Positions 7,755 to 15,173 of a DNA stretch of 37,580 bases are shown piece by piece. A program made the translations under genes and the position numbers. The stretch spans positions 1 to 37,580 of the forward strand of contig JAIMAY010000026.1 in assembly GCA_023511725.1 (NCBI GenBank). The letters are read 5' to 3'. The notes beneath the pieces are model-generated. The model was not told the origin of the DNA. It ran no database searches and saw only the letters and a program-made list of their open reading frames with translations. The DNA is from Alicyclobacillus sp. (GTDB lineage Bacteria > Bacillota > Bacilli > Alicyclobacillales > Alicyclobacillaceae). The first letter of the stretch is position 1, and each line of letters begins with the position of its first letter.

Positions 7755-8500
7755 GTGACGACACCGTACCTCAGACCGAGAAGACGGCTGTTCAAAGCCA
7801 TCATGATTTTGAATTTTAGTGCCAGTTTGGCGATTTTTGCCCCGATTGGCCTGCTCCTCACCCTGAAGTTGAACGGGATTGACCCGGCGCACCTGGCGGT
7901 GGCGATCAGCCATGCGACGGGGCTGGGAGCACTTGTCGCTCTCTTCATGAACCCCATCGCCGGTGCCATCTCCGATAGGACCCCTTGGCGATCCGGCAAG
8001 CGGCGCACCTGGATGGGTTTCGGCGCCAACAACGCCCTCGTCGCAGATCAGGTCCCCACCGAGGAGCGCGGCACAGTGTCCGGAGCCGTCGGGCTGGTGT
8101 CCAACCTGGCCATCTTCGCGGGGATGGGCTTAGTGAATCTGCTCAACCACGCGGGTGATTTGTCCCAATGGGGAGCTCTGGCGGCGGTGGGTGTCGCAGG
8201 GGCTGGGACGGCCATCGTGCTCATTCGCGATACGCCAGCCTCTCGTCGGCCGGGGACACATCGCAGAGGAGCGCTCGGCAAGGTGTGCCCCCACCCGCGA
8301 AAGGATCCGTCATTTTACTGGGCGTGGTTGGCCAGGCTACTGTTCCGCTGTTCCTCGGGTTTGGCGGTTATCCGGCTTTCTTCGGGTTCCTGGCATTGCT
8401 CGGTCTGCTCGGCGGCGTGGCCATTCTGCCGGTCCCGGACCATCGACAGACCCTGGCCATAACCACCACAGGCGCAGGTTGCGGTGCGAAGCGGGGCTGA
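7755..8500 (+). pseudogene. Degraded MFS transporter
   Basis: The frame opens with GTG at 7755 and encodes the first membrane helices, the loop AGAISDRTPWRSGKRRTW and, immediately after WMGFG, the ANNALVADQVPTEERG segment. In intact MFS proteins helices 3 and 4 separate these two, so about 50 residues are deleted in frame. After residue 165 or so the protein sense is lost, and a terminal helix (LFLGFGGYPAFFGFLALLG) reappears in another frame ending at 8500. The second half is mostly missing. At least one internal deletion and one frameshift make it non-functional. The substrate is unknown. DnaA-box-like sites lie just downstream. Confidence 0.75.
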
Positions 8501-8533
8501 CCTGCGGGTCAAACGCCGTGCGCGGGCCGTAAA

Positions 8534-8598
8534 GAATCCACAACCTGTGGATAAATCTGTGGATAACCTGTGGGCAATACTGTGGAATCTGTGGACAA
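8534..8598. promoter_or_regulatory. Cluster of DnaA-box-like sequences
   Basis: Two perfect consensus boxes TGTGGATAA (reverse complement of TTATCCACA) lie at 8546-8554 and 8558-8566. Near matches follow in the same orientation: TGTGGGCAA (8569-8577), TGTGGAATC (8581-8589) and TGTGGACAA (8590-8598). A 7/9 match in the opposite orientation, GAATCCACA, lies at 8534-8542. Spacings are 9-12 bp, close to one helical turn. The cluster lies between the dead MFS gene and a bidirectional terminator, with no dnaA or dnaN in the window. Candidate roles are a DnaA-binding cluster outside oriC or a relic of an origin. Confidence 0.7.
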
Positions 8599-8606
8599 CA
8601 TGCACG

Positions 8607-8635
8607 AAAGCCCGCCGAAACCCTCGGCGGGCTTT
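8607..8635. terminator. Strong bidirectional terminator
   Basis: AAAGCCCGCCGA and TCGGCGGGCTTT form a perfect 12-bp stem around a 5-nt loop (AACCC). The arms start with A-runs and end with T-runs (TTTCCCTTCTT on the plus strand), so it can serve both the decayed plus-strand MFS gene and the minus-strand MFS gene that converges on it. Confidence 0.85.
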
Positions 8636-8709
8636 CCCTTCTTGATGCACGATGAAACGGTGCGTGTCACCAAGCTGGGGCACGGCCGTTGGGACACCGA
8701 GACGACCGT

Positions 8710-9903
8710 TCAGCCGTGCGCGTGCAGCCCCTCCGTGTGACCGTTCGCCTCGAGCCCGTGTTCCAGAATGCCGCGGGCGAGCGCCAGCGCCATGCAACCC
8801 ACCAGCACCAGCGCAGCGGCCACCCAGAACGGCAGCTTCGGATTGAAGGTGTCGGCGAGCCAGCCGGACAGTACCGGCGCGATGGCGGCGCCTGCCCAGC
8901 GCACGAAGTTATACGTGCCGGAGGAGATGGATCGGGAGAACGGCGAGACCTCCATCGCCAGCGTGGTGAACATGGCGTTCGAGATGCCGCAGAAAAAGCC
9001 CGATACGATGATCACCCACAGCAGCCCCCCGCTCGGCACGAGCGCCGCCGCGATGAACACCACCACCAGCGCCAGCATGTTGTACTCGAGCAGCCGGATG
9101 GGGCCGAGCACCGGGCGCAGCCAGTTGACGACAAACACGGACGAGATGCCCACCAGAATGCCCCACGCGAAGTACGTCCAGCCCAGCGCGAGCGGGTTCA
9201 GGTGCTTCAGCGTCAGCGGCGAGTACGCCATGATGGTGAAGAACGCGAAGCTGTAGCACAGCCCTGCCAGTGCGTTGATCAGGACGGCCGGGTGGCGGAT
9301 GGCCCGAAACAGGTCGGCCGCAGTGCGGGGAGGCTCCTTCTGCTTCGGTTCAGAGACCAGGAAGAAGGTGCACATCACCGCGATGAACATCAGGACGGAC
9401 GCGCCAAAGAATGGATAGCGCCAGCTGACCCCGCCAAGGAAGCCACCGAGCAGCGGCCCCGCAGCAATGCCGATGCCGAGCGCCGCCTCGTACAGCGTGA
9501 TGGCCGCGGCCACGCCGCCGGAGGACGCGCCGACAATCACCGACAGCGCCGTTGAGGTGAAGAAGGCGTTCCCCAACCCCCAACCGGCGCGGAACACGGC
9601 CAGTTGCGGAATGCTGTGCGCCGCACCGCTCAGCGCAGCGAAGATGACGACCAGTGACAGCCCCAGCAGCATGGTCATTCGGCCGCCGAGCCGCGTGGCA
9701 ATCACACCCGAGATGAGCATGGTGATGGCCATGATGGCGATGTAGCTGGTGAACAGCCACTCCACCTGGGCGCTGGTGGCACCCATCGCTTTGCCGATCA
9801 GCGACAGCAGCGGATCCACCACACCAATCCCCATGAAGGCAATCAGCGTGGCGAACGCCGTGGCCCACACCGCCGGCGGAAAGCGTCGTGTTGTGTCTGA
9901 CAT
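8710..9903 (-). CDS. MFS transporter, drug/siderophore exporter-like
   Basis: A 397-residue major facilitator with about 12 predicted membrane helices, similar in layout to the YmfD/YceJ group of proton-coupled exporters of Bacillus (family-level resemblance, substrate unknown). It opens with TFATLIAFMGIGVVDPLL-type helix 1 and carries the inter-helix basic loop RLGGRM after helix 2 and GIAAGPLLGGFLGG in helix 5, an antiporter-like motif. The ATG at 9901-9903 follows GGAGGG 8 nt upstream. The leader contains an 8-bp palindrome TCTATAGA and a TATTCG/CGAAATA near-dyad that might bind a regulator. It ends at the shared terminator at 8607-8635. The C-terminal tail is short and His-containing. Confidence 0.85.
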   Translation of the reverse strand: MSDTTRRFPPAVWATAFATLIAFMGIGVVDPLLSLIGKAMGATSAQVEWLFTSYIAIMAITMLISGVIATRLGGRMTMLLGLSLVVIFAALSGAAHSIPQLAVFRAGWGLGNAFFTSTALSVIVGASSGGVAAAITLYEAALGIGIAAGPLLGGFLGGVSWRYPFFGASVLMFIAVMCTFFLVSEPKQKEPPRTAADLFRAIRHPAVLINALAGLCYSFAFFTIMAYSPLTLKHLNPLALGWTYFAWGILVGISSVFVVNWLRPVLGPIRLLEYNMLALVVVFIAAALVPSGGLLWVIIVSGFFCGISNAMFTTLAMEVSPFSRSISSGTYNFVRWAGAAIAPVLSGWLADTFNPKLPFWVAAALVLVGCMALALARGILEHGLEANGHTEGLHAHG

Positions 9904-10014
9904 CTCTGCACTCCCTCCTGTTATCTCTATAGATTTATTTCGTATGTCGAATACATGACGCGTATCATCTTAGCACGGTCGGCTCCGCTTGTGTAGGGGG
10001 CTGTGAAAATGAAA

Positions 10015-10035
10015 GCGCCGGCATTTCGCCGGCGC
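10015..10035 (-). terminator. Terminator of mtnD
   Basis: On the minus strand GCGCCGGC-GAAAT-GCCGGCGC forms an 8-bp stem followed by TTTCATTTT, a good rho-independent terminator 45 bp after the mtnD stop. Confidence 0.85.
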
Positions 10036-10079
10036 CGTCTTCACTCAGGAAACGATGCAAGAAGGTGGCACGCGATCCT

Positions 10080-10616
10080 TTACGCGCGCTGGAACTCGGG
10101 GTCTTCGTAGGGATGGGCGACCCAGCCGGAAGGATCAATGAACAGACGCACCGCGACGACCTTACGCTCATCGGTGAGCGTGAAGAAGTGCGGATTGCGC
10201 TCCGGCACCGAGATCACGTCGCCGGCCTGCAGCTCGACATCAAAGTAGCCTTCCTTCCCCTTGATCACGAAGATGCCGCTGCCGGCCACGATGGCGCGGA
10301 CCTCATCCTCGGTGTGGGTGTGCACCTGCTCGAACTTCTTCAGCATCTCCTCGAGGTTGGGGGTCTGTTCGGACAGGGCAATGACGTCCCACTTCACATA
10401 CCCCCGCGCCTTTGCCAGCGCCTCAATCTGCGGCCGCAGTGCCTCGAGAATCTGATCCTTCTCGTCGTCCGACAGCACGAACTTACCGCGCAGCGACGCG
10501 GGCAGCGCGTCGAGCGGCCAGTGCTCATAGTAGACGTTGTTGCTTTCCAGGAAGGCGCGAACCTGCGCCTCGTCGGTGATGCGCTCACCGGTGTTGCGCA
10601 CGCGAATCGTCGCCAC
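10080..10616 (-). CDS. mtnD: Acireductone dioxygenase
   Basis: Oxidises acireductone to 2-keto-4-methylthiobutyrate and formate (Fe form) in methionine salvage. The 178-residue cupin carries the metal motif H-x-H-x3-E (His99, His101, Glu105 in VHTHTEDEV) and the fourth ligand His143 in NPHFF. The start is the GTG at 10614-10616, preceded by AGGAGGATG 8 nt away; the frame is open a few codons further, but without a ribosome binding site. It stands alone on the minus strand, divergent from the ZIP transporter and 1 kb from mtnWXB, so the salvage genes are split over two transcripts. mtnK and mtnA are not in the window. Confidence 0.95.
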   Translation of the reverse strand: MATIRVRNTGERITDEAQVRAFLESNNVYYEHWPLDALPASLRGKFVLSDDEKDQILEALRPQIEALAKARGYVKWDVIALSEQTPNLEEMLKKFEQVHTHTEDEVRAIVAGSGIFVIKGKEGYFDVELQAGDVISVPERNPHFFTLTDERKVVAVRLFIDPSGWVAHPYEDPEFQRA

Positions 10617-10678
10617 GGCACATCCTCCTCTCAACACCTTGAGTTGTATGGTATGATAACCGCCCTGATTTGTCTATA

Positions 10679-10707
10679 TTGACGTCACAGCATGCATCCT
10701 GTAGAGT
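10679..10707 (+). promoter_or_regulatory. Sigma-A-like promoter of the ZIP transporter
   Basis: TTGACG (10679-10684), 17 nt, then TAGAGT (10702-10707) fit a vegetative promoter for the gene starting at 10758. The adjacent 17-bp palindrome lies just downstream of the expected transcription start. Confidence 0.5.
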
Positions 10708-10725
10708 CTTCTTCGGGTCTCCTTG

Positions 10726-10742
10726 TAGAAAATGATTTTCTA
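10726..10742. promoter_or_regulatory. Perfect 17-bp palindrome, Fur-family-like operator
   Basis: TAGAAAAT-G-ATTTTCTA has 8-bp arms around one base. It has the inverted 7-1-7 architecture with the AATnATT core seen in Fur, Zur and PerR boxes of Bacillota. Lying between the promoter and the start codon of a metal-ion transporter, it should act as a repressor site. Which Fur paralogue binds cannot be told from sequence. Confidence 0.7.
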
Positions 10743-10757
10743 TTAGAGGGTGGATAG

Positions 10758-11492
10758 ATGGTATGGCTTACACTGGGGCTGTCCGTGTTGGCGGCGCTGG
10801 CAGACCTCATCGGCGGCCTCGCCACGCGTTTCGCGCCCAGACTTCGTGACGCCGCATGGCTCACGGCCCTCGGTACCGGCTTTCTCCTCGGCGCGACGCT
10901 GCTGGACCGGATGCCGGACGCCATGCGCGCGCTGCCGCAGACGGCGCCGCTGTGGATTGGTGCGGGTTACCTCACGCTGCTCCTGCTGGAGCAAGCGCGA
11001 TGGGGCAGCGCGCATCACCACGCGCATGTATCGTACAGGGTGTCCACAGGCGGGGCGTGGGCGACGTTTGTCGGCCTGCTGCTGCACACGTTCATGGACG
11101 GCGTGATCATCGCCGGCGCATTTACCGTCAGCCGCGCAACCGGTATCCTGATGTTTGTGGCCATCACGCTGCACAAACTGCCCGAGGGCTTTGGCATGGC
11201 CACCGTCACGCTGGCCGCCGGAGGGCCGCCGCGACGAGCGGTGTGGACCGCCGCGGCGCTGGGTGCCTCAACGCTGCTGGGTGCGGTGGTCACGCTGCGC
11301 ATCGGGCAGGTTGACGCGTTGGCGGTCGACATCCTGATGGCCATCGCCACGGGAACGTTCCTATATATCACGACGACGGACCTGATGCCGGCCGTCAAGC
11401 AGGCGGGCAGGCGGGCGGCGGTGGCGGCCGTGATCGGCTTCGTGCTATTCGGACTGTCCCTGCAGGCGGTGCTCTCCGTCGGTCTGCACTGA
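10758..11492 (+). CDS. ZIP family metal transporter
   Basis: A 244-residue membrane protein with about 8 helices that imports divalent metal (zinc, iron or manganese). The ZIP transport signature is visible as HTFMDG (His110, Asp114) in one helix and HKLPEG (His139, Glu143) in the next. A cytoplasmic His-rich loop HHHAH (86-90) precedes them. The ATG at 10758 has GAGGGTGG close upstream. The Fur-family-like palindrome in the leader predicts metal-dependent repression. Position between mtnD, a metal-dependent dioxygenase, and mtnWXB is suggestive but does not prove a link. Relatives include ZupT/GufA-like proteins; substrate specificity is open. Confidence 0.88.
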   Translation: MVWLTLGLSVLAALADLIGGLATRFAPRLRDAAWLTALGTGFLLGATLLDRMPDAMRALPQTAPLWIGAGYLTLLLLEQARWGSAHHHAHVSYRVSTGGAWATFVGLLLHTFMDGVIIAGAFTVSRATGILMFVAITLHKLPEGFGMATVTLAAGGPPRRAVWTAAALGASTLLGAVVTLRIGQVDALAVDILMAIATGTFLYITTTDLMPAVKQAGRRAAVAAVIGFVLFGLSLQAVLSVGLH

Positions 11493-11581
11493 TGCAGCAC
11501 GGGGCCATTCACCTGCGCACGGAAGCCGGCGACCGTGGTGAGCCATCTTAGGAACAGGACCCGAGTGGATGGAGAAATGAG

Positions 11582-12814
11582 GTGCGAAGATTGCCCAACG
11601 ACGCGTATGTGTATGCGACATACCGCCTGGTGGATAGGGAGGACAAGCTGAAGGCGCGTGCCGACGGGATTGCCGTGGGGCTCACGGTCGGATCCTGGAC
11701 AGACCTGCCCGCGGCGAAACAGGCGCAGGTGCAGAAGCATTGCGGTGTGGTCGAGCGGATGGAGACGGTGGAACACCTCGCCGACGGCCAGGTGGTGGCG
11801 GACATCACCATCGGCTATCCGGTGATCAACTTCACGCCGACCTTTTCAGCGCTGCTCACCACCGTGTTCGGCAAGCTGTCGATGGATGGCATCATCAAAT
11901 TGATAGCGCTGCACATCCCGGACGCGTTACGCCAGCAGTTTCCTGGGCCCAAGTTTGGCGTGCAAGGCGTGCGGGACCGACTTGGGGTTCATGACCGACC
12001 GCTGCTCATGAGCATCTTCAAGTCGTGTATCGGCAACAACCTGGACGAACTCACCGCGCACTTCACGGAGCAGGCGTTGGGCGGTGCGGACCTGATCAAG
12101 GACGACGAGATCTTCTTCACGGAAGCGTACGCCACGCCGGAGGAAAGGGTGCAGGCGTACGCGAAGGCGGCCGAGCGAACCCGGCAGGAGACAGGCAAGC
12201 GCGTGCTGTATGCAGTCAATTTGACGGGGCCGGTGTTTGAACTGCGAGAACGGGCGCGGCGGCTGGCTTCGCTGGGCGCGGGTGCGTTGCTGCTCAACGT
12301 CTACGCGTACGGCCTCGATGTCCTGGCCGATCTCGCCCGCGACCCGGAGGTCACGGTCCCCATCATGGCGCACCCGGCGGTCTCCGGCGCACTGTATGCG
12401 GCGCCGCACCACGGGATCAGCGCCGACATCGTGCTCGGCGAGTTGCTGCGCCTGGCTGGCGCGGACATCGTGATCTACCCGTCACCCTACGGCTCCGTGA
12501 CGCTACCGCGAGAGGAAGGCGAGCGCCTCGTGGCGGCGCTGCGGCGACCTGGTCCGCACAAGCCGTGCCTGCCGGCGCCCTCGGCGGGCATTCACCCAGG
12601 ACTGGTCCCGGTGCTGCTGCGCGATTTCGGCACGGACATCATCGTCAACGCGGGCGGCGGTATCCACGGCCATCCGGGCGGCGCCACCGCCGGCGGCCGC
12701 GCCTTCTGTGCCGCCATCGACGCGGCGGTCCGCGGCATACCGCTGCCGCAGGCGGCGGAGAACAGCCCAGCGTTGGCGCAGGCGCTGCAGAAATGGGGGT
12801 ATCGAGAAGCATGA
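11582..12814 (+). CDS. mtnW: 2,3-diketo-5-methylthiopentyl-1-phosphate enolase (RuBisCO-like)
   Basis: RuBisCO-like protein that enolises 2,3-diketo-5-methylthiopentyl-1-phosphate in methionine salvage. The 410-residue protein has the large-subunit N-terminal domain (VYATYRL) and a TIM barrel with the metal motif LIKDDE, where Lys173 corresponds to the carbamylated lysine and Asp175/Glu176 to the Mg ligands. NAGGGIHGHPGG near the end forms the phosphate-binding loop. The start is uncertain: GTG at 11582 (GGAG 9 nt upstream) or TTG at 11591 (GAGGTG 6 nt upstream). The stop overlaps mtnX as ATGA, so the genes are translationally coupled. The 90-bp leader contains no SAM riboswitch that I can fold. 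Confidence 0.93.
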   Translation: MRRLPNDAYVYATYRLVDREDKLKARADGIAVGLTVGSWTDLPAAKQAQVQKHCGVVERMETVEHLADGQVVADITIGYPVINFTPTFSALLTTVFGKLSMDGIIKLIALHIPDALRQQFPGPKFGVQGVRDRLGVHDRPLLMSIFKSCIGNNLDELTAHFTEQALGGADLIKDDEIFFTEAYATPEERVQAYAKAAERTRQETGKRVLYAVNLTGPVFELRERARRLASLGAGALLLNVYAYGLDVLADLARDPEVTVPIMAHPAVSGALYAAPHHGISADIVLGELLRLAGADIVIYPSPYGSVTLPREEGERLVAALRRPGPHKPCLPAPSAGIHPGLVPVLLRDFGTDIIVNAGGGIHGHPGGATAGGRAFCAAIDAAVRGIPLPQAAENSPALAQALQKWGYREA

Positions 12815-13512
12815 CCACCGCGCGCCGCGGTGGGCCGTGGGGCTGGTTCAGCGATTTTGACGGCACCATCGCAGAACAGGACATGAACCGGGCCATCCTC
12901 ATGCACTTTGTGCCCGAGCAGGCGGAACCGCTGATTCGAGCGGTCAACCAGCGCGAGCTGTCGGTGCGCGAGGGGCTCGAGCGGATGTTTGGTCTCATCC
13001 CCTCGCGCTGGTTGGATGATATTCGCGCGTACGCGCTGCGCGAGGTGCGGCTGCGGCCCGGGTTCGGCGAATTCGTGAACCGCGTGCACGCCGAAGGTGA
13101 CAGGCTGTGGGTGGTGAGCAGCGGCTTCAGCTTCTTCCTGGAGCCCGTGCTGGCGCCGTGGGCGGACAGGCTCACCCTGTACTGCAACCGACTTGACCCG
13201 AGCGGCGATTATCTGCGCGTCATCTGGCCTCATCCGTGCGACGAGCAGTGTCACGCCGATTGCGGCTTGTGCAAGCCCACCATCCAGCGCCGCCACCGTG
13301 CGGAGGTGACGAAAGTGATCACCATCGGCGACGGCGTGACCGACTTTGAGGCGGCGGCGCACGCCGACTTTGTGTTCGCGCGGGCCGCGCTGCTTGAGCA
13401 CTGCGGCGCCGAGGGCTACCCGCACGCCGCGTTTGAGACGTTCCACGATATCGTCGCGCAGTGGCAGGCGCCGCTGACGGCAGAACGCGAGACGGGAGGC
13501 AACAGGGGATGA
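12811..13512 (+). CDS. mtnX: 2-hydroxy-3-keto-5-methylthiopentenyl-1-phosphate phosphatase
   Basis: HAD-superfamily phosphatase that removes phosphate from the enol made by MtnW to give acireductone. The 233-residue protein has the nucleophile motif SDFDGT (Asp15, Asp17), motif II in VVSSGFS, and motif IV GDGVTD near residue 174. A cysteine-rich stretch (CDEQCHADCGLC) sits in the cap region and may bind metal. The ATG lies inside ATGA shared with mtnW, and the stop is shared the same way with mtnB. The operon order W-X-B is typical of Bacillus. Confidence 0.93.
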   Translation: MTTARRGGPWGWFSDFDGTIAEQDMNRAILMHFVPEQAEPLIRAVNQRELSVREGLERMFGLIPSRWLDDIRAYALREVRLRPGFGEFVNRVHAEGDRLWVVSSGFSFFLEPVLAPWADRLTLYCNRLDPSGDYLRVIWPHPCDEQCHADCGLCKPTIQRRHRAEVTKVITIGDGVTDFEAAAHADFVFARAALLEHCGAEGYPHAAFETFHDIVAQWQAPLTAERETGGNRG

Positions 13513-14159
13513 CCACCGCGAGCACGGGGCAGACGCCTGCGCCCATCGCGCAAGGATCGCTGAATTTTGACGAGGCCGCACAGACACTGTGCAGGCTGGG
13601 CCACCTGTTTGGCCAGCGCGGCTGGCTGCCGGCGACCAGCGGCAACCTGTCGATCCGGCTCCAATCCGAACCGCTGCTGATGGCCATCACCCGCTCCGGC
13701 GCGGACAAGCAGTTGCTGACGCCGGCGGACATCATCCGTGTGGATGGGGAAGGGCGCGTGATGGACGATGTCCCCTACCGGCCATCGGCGGAGACGGTGG
13801 TGCACATCGAACTGTACGAAGCCCTCGGCCCGGGCTGCATTCTGCACGTGCACAGCGTGGCCAACAACGTCATCTCGGAGCGGATGTTTGCTCGGGGTTA
13901 TGTGGAGGTGGCGCAGCACGAGCTGCTGAAGGCGCTCGGGCACTGGGACGAGGACGCGCGCATCCGCATTCCCATCGTGGAGAATTACGCGGATCTGCCG
14001 CGCCTCGGCGCTGCAGTGCGCGAGGTGGCCAGCGCCACGGTGCCGGGCGTCCTCGTCCGGCGGCACGGGATCTACGCCTGGGGAGAGGACGCCTTTGCGG
14101 CCAAGCGGCACCTGGAGGCGTTCGAGTTTCTGTTCGAGTATCTACTGCACATGCGGTGA
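13509..14159 (+). CDS. mtnB: Methylthioribulose-1-phosphate dehydratase
   Basis: Class II aldolase-fold zinc enzyme that dehydrates methylthioribulose-1-phosphate to the diketo substrate of MtnW. The 216-residue protein has zinc ligands in LHVHSVANN (His113, His115) and a third His in RRHGIYAWG near the C-terminus. The SGNLSIRL segment near residue 50 is the phosphate-binding region. The ATG at 13509 overlaps the mtnX stop (ATGA) and follows CAGGGG; the frame is open upstream, but that part is antisense to nothing and lacks homology. Last gene of the operon, with no clear terminator hairpin before the convergent SDR. Confidence 0.93.
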   Translation: MTTASTGQTPAPIAQGSLNFDEAAQTLCRLGHLFGQRGWLPATSGNLSIRLQSEPLLMAITRSGADKQLLTPADIIRVDGEGRVMDDVPYRPSAETVVHIELYEALGPGCILHVHSVANNVISERMFARGYVEVAQHELLKALGHWDEDARIRIPIVENYADLPRLGAAVREVASATVPGVLVRRHGIYAWGEDAFAAKRHLEAFEFLFEYLLHMR

Positions 14160-14161
14160 AC

Positions 14162-14241
14162 GGCGGTGCGCCCGTGTCATCGGCGGGCGCGGGTGTGTGC
14201 GGATCGACCGGCGGCACGCCCGTCTCATCGGCCGGCGCGGG
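14162..14241. repeat. Imperfect 30-bp direct repeat after mtnB
   Basis: The sequence around CGCCCGTGTCATCGGCGGGC (from about 14168) recurs as CGCCCGTCTCATCGGCCGGC (from about 14216), an offset of about 48 bp. It lies between the convergent ends of mtnB and the SDR gene. The GC-rich arms could fold, but there is no T-run. No function is evident. Confidence 0.6.
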
Positions 14242-14249
14242 GATGGGCG

Positions 14250-15107
14250 TCAGCTGCCGGTGATGGTGCCGCCGTTGAGGTGCAGCACCTGCCCCGTCAT
14301 GTAGCTGCTGTCGCGGCTCGCCAAGTACACGTAGGCAGGCGCCAGCTCGGCGGGCTGGCCGGCGCGGCCGAGGGGCGTGTTCGTGCCGAAGCTGGCCACC
14401 TGATCCGCACTGAAGGTGGACGGGATCAGCGGCGTCCAGACGGGCCCCGGCGCAACGGCGTTGACGCGGATACCGCGAGGTGCCAGGGATAGCGCGAGCG
14501 ATCTCGTGAACGCCACGATGGCCCCCTTGGTAGCGCTGTAGTCGATGAGTTGTGCGTTCCCCTCATACGCCGTCACCGACGTGGTCATGATGATGGACGC
14601 ACCGGGTTGCAGGTGCGGCAAAGCCGCCTGGGCCATGTAGAAATAGCCGAAGACGTTGGTACGGAATGTGCGCTCCAGCTGCTGTGGCGTGATCTTCTCC
14701 AGGCCGGGCTGCGGATGCTGCTCGGCGGCGTTGTTGACGAGGATGTCGAGGCGCCCGAATGCGCGCACCGTCTCCTCCACGGCGTGCCGACAGAACTCCG
14801 GCTGGCCCACATCGCCGGCCAGCGTGAGGCAGCGCCGGCCTAGCGCCGACACCCTGTCGCGCGTCCACGCCGCGTCCTCGTGCTCGTTCAGGTAGACGAT
14901 GGCCACATCCGCCCCTTCCTTCGCAAAGGCGATGGCCACCGCGCGGCCAATACCGCTGTCTCCTCCGGTGATGATGGCCACCTTGCCAGATAGCTTGCCA
15001 GCGGGCTTGTACTGCGGATCCTCGGCCAGCGGTTGCGGGGCCATGTCGGATTCAATCCCCGGTTGCCTGTCCTGATGCTGCGGCGGAAATGCCGTTTTCT
15101 GCACCAT
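14250..15107 (-). CDS. SDR family oxidoreductase (YdaD/YhxD-like)
   Basis: A 285-residue NAD(P)-dependent short-chain dehydrogenase. The Rossmann motif TGGDSGIG (47-54), NNAA (125-128), catalytic Ser177 and the Tyr190/Lys194 pair in YSATK are intact. The N-terminal tail of about 40 residues rich in Pro and Gln matches the general-stress SDR group (YdaD/GSP39, YhxD) of Bacillus, whose substrates are poorly known. The ATG at 15105-15107 follows GGGAGGG 7 nt upstream. It is divergent from the RNA methyltransferase gene (start 15174), sharing a 66-bp intergenic region. Confidence 0.9.
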   Translation of the reverse strand: MVQKTAFPPQHQDRQPGIESDMAPQPLAEDPQYKPAGKLSGKVAIITGGDSGIGRAVAIAFAKEGADVAIVYLNEHEDAAWTRDRVSALGRRCLTLAGDVGQPEFCRHAVEETVRAFGRLDILVNNAAEQHPQPGLEKITPQQLERTFRTNVFGYFYMAQAALPHLQPGASIIMTTSVTAYEGNAQLIDYSATKGAIVAFTRSLALSLAPRGIRVNAVAPGPVWTPLIPSTFSADQVASFGTNTPLGRAGQPAELAPAYVYLASRDSSYMTGQVLHLNGGTITGS

Positions 15108-15173
15108 CCGAATCCCTCCCCGGTTCAGGCTGAGCCTACCGGGAAGACTGTATGCGTGAAAGGAGGCATCGGT

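Noticed and set aside
7240-7758. 172-residue plus-strand ORF after the repeats
   Set aside because: It starts inside the repeat array, lacks a ribosome binding site and reads across the ABC-2 permease remnant in the wrong frame.
8534-8598. Chromosomal oriC
   Set aside because: Boxes are present, but dnaA, dnaN and rpmH are not, and there is no clear AT-rich unwinding region beside them. It is reported only as a DnaA-box-like cluster.
11493-11581. SAM-I (S-box) riboswitch before mtnW
   Set aside because: GAAGCCGGCGACC followed by GGTGAGCCA recalls the 3' part of an S-box, but the AGAG...GGAGGG kink-turn segment and P1 pairing are absent and the leader is too short.
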